DNA from: Palsa-1447 sp964509885
GTDB taxonomy: Bacteria > Verrucomicrobiota > Verrucomicrobiia > Opitutales > Opitutaceae
Assembly (NCBI GenBank): GCA_964509885.1
Contig: CAZDZL010000014.1
Span: 1-64,000, forward strand
DNA length: 64,000 bases
Direction of reading: 5' to 3'
Shown: positions 59,206 to 64,000 of the stretch, one piece after another
Layout of the letters: every line of letters begins with the position of its first letter
How positions within the stretch are numbered: position 1 is the first letter of the stretch
The notes under the pieces: model-generated
The model's input: the letters and a program-made list of their open reading frames with translations, nothing else
Told to the model about the DNA's origin: nothing
The model's database searches: none
Position numbers and translations under genes: made by a program

Positions 59206-61674
59206 CTACGGCGCCAGGACCCAGAGGCCGCAGCTCAGGGGATGCATCTCTAGCTCGGCCTCGACTTTCCAGGTCGCGGCCCGGCTGCCCGGGTGAAGGA
59301 AGCGCTCGGTGTCGGCGAGCTGCCTCCAGGCCCCGAGCGCGGCCACGTCCCCGATCGGCAGCTTCACCTCGTCGTTCGTCGGGTTGACCGCGTAGAGGAG
59401 GCGCTCGGAGCCCTTGGACAGGTCCGCGTTCAGGAGCACCGCAAGCGCCTGGCCGCCCGTGTTGAAGAACCGGAAGAACCCCTCCGACGGGCGGCTGAAG
59501 TGCCGCAGGAGCCGGCCCCGCGTGCCCCTGCGGAACGTGATCCAGTCCGCGAAGTACGCGTGGGTCGCCAGGTTGGCGTACATGCGCCTGTAATCGAGCG
59601 CGTTCACGTCGCCCCTCTGGTACGTGTTGCCGAGTCCCCCCTTGGAGCGCAGGAAATCCTGGCCGGAGGCGAGCATCGGCAGCCCGACCGACATGAAGAG
59701 GATCGAGGCCATCAGGTGCGTGCGGCGCACGTCGTTCTGCGTCGGGCGGCTCCCGTCGAAGCCCGGGTTCTCGGTGATCGAGTCGATCCACGTCCGGTCG
59801 TCGTGCGACTCGGCGTAGTTCACCGTCTGGGCGGGCCACTTGGCAAAGTACCAGGGCGAGCCGCGCAGGAAATACTCGAGCCTCTCCGCGGGCGCCCCCC
59901 CGCGCACATAGTCCCTCACGAAGTTGCGGAAGCCGTCGTTCCACGACGCCCAGCCCGTGTCGCGCAGCGCGCCCGCGATGTGGCCGCGGAAGCTCCACGG
60001 CTCGGCGATCAGGATCACGCCGGGCTTGACCCGCTTGAGCGCGGCCTCGACCTCCTTCAGCACCTCGACGCCGATCAGCTCGGCGAGGTCGAAGCGGAAC
60101 CCGTCCACCCCGTAGGCCTCGATCAGGTGCGAGCAGCTGTCGATGATCAGCCTCTTCGCCATCGCCGCGGTCGCCCGGATGTCGTTGCCGCAGCCGCTCC
60201 AGTTGGCGAGGTTGCCGGCAGCGTCCTGCTCGAAGTAGTAGAGCTTGTCGACGGCCATGAGGTGAGCAGGCTCTCCGACGTGGTTGAAGACCACGTCGAG
60301 GATGACCGCGATGCCCCGCTCGTGGAACGCCCGCACGACGCGCTGGAGCTCGCGCACCCCCGACGCCTCGGCCGGGGCGAGCGAGAGGCCGCTCGCCGGC
60401 GCGAGGAACGCGCACGTCATGTAGCCCCAGTGATACTCCTCGGGGGTCTTGTTGTCGAATTCCTGGACGGGCTGGAGCTCCACGCAGTTGACCCCGAGGT
60501 GGTGCAGGTAGAACTCCGGGCTCTCGACCCACGCGGCGAGGCCCGCGAAGCCCCGGCGCTCGGCCTGCGTCGCCTTGATGGGCGCCTTGGCCGCCAGGTC
60601 CCTGACGTGCGCCTCGGCGATCACGAGGTCCTGCCAGGCGGGCGTGCGGAACGCGGTGTCGGCCCATCCTACCCAATTGCGGTCGAGCACGATCCCGGGC
60701 CCCGTTCGGTCCACGGCGGCGAGCGCGTAGGGGTCCAGGATGTCGGTCCTCGTCACGACCTTGCCGGTGTCCCCCTCCACCCCGTCGACCGAGTACCAGT
60801 AGAACCACCCGTGCAGGTTGCGGTCGAGCTCGACCTCCCACACGCCGCCCGCGCCGTGGGCGTCGCCCCTTCGGGCGAGGGGGAAGGCGCCGGCCGTCTT
60901 CCGCTCCGCGAGGTCGTGGCAGGCGTGAAGCGTGACGGATTCCGCTCGGGGCGCGAACAGGCGAAAGAGGGTCGACTTGCCCGAGACGACGGCGCCGAGG
61001 GGAAGGTCCGTCCCGAGGTCGAAGAAGAAGTCGCCGGGGACGAGCGGAAGGGGGCTGGCCGTCAGGTCCGCCCCCGCCGCCACCGTCCAGGCGCCGGCCA
61101 GGTCGAGCGCGGCCGACAGCTTGAAGCTCCAGAGGTGGCCGCCGGTGCGGCCCGGGTCGATGACGCGGTTGACGGCGCCGGAGTCGTCCCGCTCGAGGTT
61201 CGGCGCGTCATCCCTCGGGTGGAGCCACTGGTTCTCCCCCGTGACGAACTTGAACGGGACGTCCCCGCCCTTGAGCACCTTGTCCGCGGGGCCCGTCCAG
61301 AGGAGCAGTTTCTCGCCGTCCAGATCCTCAAGCTTGAGCCTCCACTCCTCGTTGCCCACGGCCGCCTGCCAGCCGTTGAACGGTCCCGCGACGTAGACCT
61401 TGTCGACCGCGGGGTCCACGCCCCCTCCCCGCTTCAGGGGAAGCGCGAACGCGAGGGTTGCGGGTTCCCTGACGAAATAGCGGTAGGTCTTCGCCGCCGC
61501 GAGGTCGGGGGCCCTCGCGAAGGACGTCACCTCGACGGCACCCGAGAGCGCGATGGCCGGCGGCGCCGGGGAGTCCCAGTTTCGGTCGAACTCGACGACC
61601 CCGGAGGAGAGCGAGTCGAGCCATGCGCGTACGAGTCGTGGTGCGGCGTTGGGCATTCCGGTGAAGGAGAGCAT
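59206..61674 (-). CDS. pulA: GH13 debranching enzyme, type I pullulanase-like
   Basis: It is predicted to cleave alpha-1,6 branch points in glycogen, pullulan or maltodextrins. From ATG (MLSFTGMPNAAPRLV) it is 822 residues long; a GTG 36 bases upstream is an alternative. An N-terminal starch-type module is followed by an E-set/CBM48-like domain (VYVAGPFNGWQAAVG), and then by a GH13 barrel with all four regions: DVVFNHVGE, GFRFDLAELI (nucleophile Asp), LIAEPWSF (acid/base Glu) and YAESHDD. The pullulanase-type sequence YHWGYM before region I replaces the usual YNWGY. I see no signal peptide, so it is probably cytoplasmic and concerned with glycogen or imported dextrins. Confidence 0.87.
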   Translation of the reverse strand: MLSFTGMPNAAPRLVRAWLDSLSSGVVEFDRNWDSPAPPAIALSGAVEVTSFARAPDLAAAKTYRYFVREPATLAFALPLKRGGGVDPAVDKVYVAGPFNGWQAAVGNEEWRLKLEDLDGEKLLLWTGPADKVLKGGDVPFKFVTGENQWLHPRDDAPNLERDDSGAVNRVIDPGRTGGHLWSFKLSAALDLAGAWTVAAGADLTASPLPLVPGDFFFDLGTDLPLGAVVSGKSTLFRLFAPRAESVTLHACHDLAERKTAGAFPLARRGDAHGAGGVWEVELDRNLHGWFYWYSVDGVEGDTGKVVTRTDILDPYALAAVDRTGPGIVLDRNWVGWADTAFRTPAWQDLVIAEAHVRDLAAKAPIKATQAERRGFAGLAAWVESPEFYLHHLGVNCVELQPVQEFDNKTPEEYHWGYMTCAFLAPASGLSLAPAEASGVRELQRVVRAFHERGIAVILDVVFNHVGEPAHLMAVDKLYYFEQDAAGNLANWSGCGNDIRATAAMAKRLIIDSCSHLIEAYGVDGFRFDLAELIGVEVLKEVEAALKRVKPGVILIAEPWSFRGHIAGALRDTGWASWNDGFRNFVRDYVRGGAPAERLEYFLRGSPWYFAKWPAQTVNYAESHDDRTWIDSITENPGFDGSRPTQNDVRRTHLMASILFMSVGLPMLASGQDFLRSKGGLGNTYQRGDVNALDYRRMYANLATHAYFADWITFRRGTRGRLLRHFSRPSEGFFRFFNTGGQALAVLLNADLSKGSERLLYAVNPTNDEVKLPIGDVAALGAWRQLADTERFLHPGSRAATWKVEAELEMHPLSCGLWVLAP

Positions 61675-61793
61675 CAACCGTACCCGCGGGGGGTCCGCCA
61701 CGGCAAGCACCCGCGCCAGATTGCGCCGAAATAATGCGGACGACAGGAGGGGCGTCCTTTGGTAGGGTGTGCGCGCCGATCCCCGCGCCGCCC

Positions 61794-63233
61794 ATGAGAA
61801 TGACCAACGCCCACATGTACTCCCGCTTCCTGGCGAGCGATCCCGCCTGGAACGGCCGGTTCTTCACGGGCGTCGTGACGACGGGGATCTACTGCCTTCC
61901 CTCGTGCCGGGCGCGCAAGCCGAGGCCGGAGAACGTGCGCTTCTTCCCGTCCTGCGACGCGGCGCGCGGGGCGGGCCTGCGCCCGTGCCTGAAGTGCCAT
62001 CCCGACGACTTCGCCAGGGGCGCGGACCCCGTCCTCGAGTCCATCGAAGCCCTCGTCGCGGAGGTGCGGGCGGATCCCGGCCGCTTCGCCGACGCCCGCG
62101 CCGTCGTCCGGCGCTCGGGCTACGGCACCACGCGCTGCTTCGAGCTCTTCCGTCAGCATTTCCACGCGACGCCCGCCGACCTGCTGCTGCGGGCGCGGAT
62201 CGACCGGGCCAAGGGGCTCCTCATCTCGGGCACGTCCCCGCTGGCCGACGTGGCCGGCGAGTCGGGCTTCGAGTCGCTCTCCGTGTTCCACGAGCATTTC
62301 CGGTCGTTCAACGGGATGACCCCAAAAGACTACCGGGGCCTCGCGTCGCCGGGGGCGTTCACGGTGGACCTGCCCGAAGGGTACCCGCTCGCCCACCTCC
62401 TGCGAAGCCTCGGGCGCGACCCTCACAGCGTCACGGAGCGCCTCGTCGGGACGACCTACGAGTTCGCGGCCGACCTGGACGGGACGGCGGCCGTCCTCAG
62501 GATTGAATTCTCGAAGGGGCGCGCGGTGGCCTCCGTGGAGTCGGCGGCGGCCCTGGGGACGGGCCAGAGGGTCGCCGCGCATCGCCTGGTCGTCGGAACG
62601 CTGGGCCTGGACCAGGACGCCGCGGCGTTCGCGCGGCTCGCCAAGCGCCTCGGCCTGGCAAGGCTCGTGGCGGGTCGCCAGGGGCTGCGCCTCGTGAGGA
62701 CCCCGGGCGTCCTCGACGGCCTGCTGTGGTCGATCATCGGCCAGCAGATCAACCTGCCCTTTGCCTGCCTCCTGAAGCGCCGGCTGATCGAGAACACGGG
62801 GACCCGGCTCCCCGGCGGGCTCTTCTCGCTGCCCGCCCCGGAGGCCATCGCCCGACTCGAGCCCGCCGACATGCGCCCGTGGCAGTTCTCGCGGCCGAAG
62901 GCCGAGTACCTTATCGGCGCGGCCCGGCTGGTCGTGACCGGGGCCCTGGACCTCGCCGCCCTTCCCGCGATGTCGGCAACCCGCGCCGAGCGAACCCTCC
63001 TCGCGGTGCGGGGCCTCGGGCCCTGGTCCGTCAACTACCTGATGATGCGCTCCCTCGGGTTCGCCGACTGCGTCCCCATCGGGGACACGGGGGTCACGAG
63101 CGGCCTGCAGACCCTCTTCAGGCTCGAGGAACGCCCGGACGCGGACGCGACGCGGCGCCTGATGTCTGTCTTTTCACCGCACAGGAGCCTCGCAACCGCC
63201 CATCTCTGGCAACTCAACCGGCCCGCCCCATGA
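61794..63233 (+). CDS. Ada-type sensor fused to AlkA-type 3-methyladenine DNA glycosylase
   Basis: This 479-residue fusion starts at ATG with MRMTNAHMYSRF. The domains in order are as follows. The Ada zinc domain has Cys34, Cys38, Cys65 and Cys68 (GIYCLPSC, PCLKC); in Ada one such cysteine accepts methyl groups from phosphotriesters and switches on transcription. An AraC-type DNA-binding domain (about 80-180) follows, with LADVAGESGFESLSVFHEHF. The last part is AlkA-like, with an N-terminal beta domain and a helix-hairpin-helix glycosylase with VRGLGPWSVNYLMMRSLGF and the catalytic Asp in PIGDTGV. The protein both senses alkylation and removes alkylated bases. The Ogt domain of classical Ada is encoded by the next gene, whose ATG overlaps this stop. 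Confidence 0.92.
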   Translation: MRMTNAHMYSRFLASDPAWNGRFFTGVVTTGIYCLPSCRARKPRPENVRFFPSCDAARGAGLRPCLKCHPDDFARGADPVLESIEALVAEVRADPGRFADARAVVRRSGYGTTRCFELFRQHFHATPADLLLRARIDRAKGLLISGTSPLADVAGESGFESLSVFHEHFRSFNGMTPKDYRGLASPGAFTVDLPEGYPLAHLLRSLGRDPHSVTERLVGTTYEFAADLDGTAAVLRIEFSKGRAVASVESAAALGTGQRVAAHRLVVGTLGLDQDAAAFARLAKRLGLARLVAGRQGLRLVRTPGVLDGLLWSIIGQQINLPFACLLKRRLIENTGTRLPGGLFSLPAPEAIARLEPADMRPWQFSRPKAEYLIGAARLVVTGALDLAALPAMSATRAERTLLAVRGLGPWSVNYLMMRSLGFADCVPIGDTGVTSGLQTLFRLEERPDADATRRLMSVFSPHRSLATAHLWQLNRPAP

Positions 63234-63718
63234 CAACATCAGCCCTATATCACTACTCCATGTTCCAGACTCCAGTCGGCCTGTTCTCGGTCGCCGTCGA
63301 CTCGGCCGGCGCTGTCGCCGCGACCGCGTTCGGCGGGGAGGACGCGCTCAGGTCCCGCCTGAAGGGCGGCACGCTCGTCGCCGACGCGAGGCGGACCGCC
63401 GCCGCTCGCCGGCAGGTCGCGGCCTGGTTCCGCGGAAAAAGGAGCGACTTCTCGATCCGCCTCGCCCCCGCGGGCACTCCCTTCCAGCGCAGGGTCTGGG
63501 CCGCGCTCGGGAGGATCCCCTTCGGCGAGACCCGCTCGTACGGGGACATCGCGCGCGCGGTCGGCAGCTCGCCGCGCGCCGTGGGCCGGGCCAACGCGAC
63601 GAACCCGATCAGCCTCATCGTCCCGTGCCACAGGGTCATCGGAGCCGACGGCTCGCTGACGGGCTACGCCTTCGGCGAGGGAACGAAGAGGCGCCTCCTC
63701 GCGTTCGAGGGGGCCTAG
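63230..63718 (+). CDS. ogt: Methylated-DNA-[protein]-cysteine S-methyltransferase
   Basis: This suicide repair protein moves the methyl group from O6-methylguanine to its own cysteine. The 162-residue protein ends with the classical block NPISLIVPCHRVIGADGSLTG with acceptor Cys133, preceded by FGETRSYGDIARAVGSSPRA and the DNA-reading helix RAVGRANATNP. The ATG overlaps the TGA of the Ada/AlkA fusion (ATGA), so the two alkylation-repair proteins are made together and probably induced by the sensor domain. Confidence 0.96.
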   Translation: MTTSALYHYSMFQTPVGLFSVAVDSAGAVAATAFGGEDALRSRLKGGTLVADARRTAAARRQVAAWFRGKRSDFSIRLAPAGTPFQRRVWAALGRIPFGETRSYGDIARAVGSSPRAVGRANATNPISLIVPCHRVIGADGSLTGYAFGEGTKRRLLAFEGA

Positions 63719-63719
63719 G

Positions 63720-64000
63720 CTACGCCGGCGCGCGGCCGCGCACCGCGGCGAGGAACGCCGCAAGCTTCGCGCGGTCCTTCACGCCCGGCGCCGACTCGAC
63801 GCCGCTGTTGACGTCGACGAACCGGGAGCCCGAGCCCGCAAGGGCGTCGCCCACGTTGGCGGGGTTCAGGCCCCCCGAGAGGATCCACGTCTTTTCGGGA
63901 TGGGCCTCGCGGTGCCTGCGGAACTTGGGCCAGTCCCCGGTCCGTCCCGTCCCGCCGAAGAGGTTTGGGTCGAAGGTGTCGACGAGGAAGGTGTGCGCCA
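63720..64000 (-). CDS. trpF: Phosphoribosylanthranilate isomerase, C-terminal part (runs off the window)
   Basis: The last 281 bases read on the minus strand give an open frame of 92 residues that enters from beyond the window and stops at TAG (63720-63722). The phrases AHTFLVDTFDPNLFGGTGRT, WILSGGLNPANV and VDVNSGVESAPGVKD are the C-terminal barrel strands of TrpF, which isomerises N-(5-phosphoribosyl)anthranilate in tryptophan synthesis. The N-terminal half lies outside. The stop lies one base from the ogt stop, so the two genes are convergent. It completes the step before trpC, which is about 50 kb away in this window. Confidence 0.93.
   Translation of the reverse strand, partial: AHTFLVDTFDPNLFGGTGRTGDWPKFRRHREAHPEKTWILSGGLNPANVGDALAGSGSRFVDVNSGVESAPGVKDRAKLAAFLAAVRGRAPA

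Overview
The window is 64 kb of GC-rich, densely packed bacterial chromosome with short gaps, many 4-base stop/start overlaps, and no rRNA, tRNA, CRISPR or complete insertion sequence that I could find. It most likely comes from a Verrucomicrobiota bacterium near Opitutaceae. The reasons are a secreted NHL/Ig protein with C-terminal repeats of a kind I associate with that family, a large TonB receptor of the Xanthomonas/Caulobacter type, a NagB fused to a PIG-L deacetylase, and generally weak ribosome binding sites. No marker gene in the window proves the taxonomy.

Layout. 235-3875 (minus): maf, a TonB-like protein, a RluA-type pseudouridine synthase and a divergent DAHP synthase. 3899-10977 (plus): nadE, hemL, a SpoIVB-type (S55) peptidase and a secreted propeller-like protein. 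10986-15302: xer recombinase and mazG (minus), then trpC, rsmA and two small envelope genes (plus). 15330-25324 (all minus): icd, aminotransferase, a tandem ribbon-helix-helix protein, a LolA-like protein, secG, parB, a LysM protein, fmt, der, a second aminotransferase and an Lrp/AsnC regulator. 25426-26769: ffh and its terminator.

26853-37673 is accessory. It holds a DUF4143 ATPase, a catabolic group (cyclase-family hydrolase, RidA, acetamidase/formamidase, amidohydrolase, DUF3891 protein, APC permease), a frameshifted remnant of a RES toxin, a secreted NHL/Ig protein and an unassigned methyltransferase-like protein.

38196-59198 is the most interesting part. Three intergenic regions carry almost the same roughly 34-bp AT-rich element (38206, 41520, 52026). 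In each copy a T6 tract lies exactly 17 bases before a -10-like hexamer pointing into a plus-strand gene: a ROK-like kinase plus PIG-L deacetylase, a TonB-dependent receptor, and NagB/PIG-L plus GH20 hexosaminidase plus sugar transporter. An AraC-family gene abuts the middle element. I read this as one amino-sugar (N-acetylglucosamine glycan) utilisation regulon activated by that AraC protein, with PIG-L proteins possibly standing in for NagA. Between the second and third elements sits an unrelated surface-glycan block: carbamoyltransferase, SxtJ-like and DUF5989 proteins, an SGNH-like/TPR protein and a TMTC-like membrane/TPR protein.

58065-64000: aldose epimerase, a type I pullulanase-like GH13 enzyme, an Ada/AlkA fusion overlapping an Ogt-type methyltransferase, and the 3' part of trpF running off the window.
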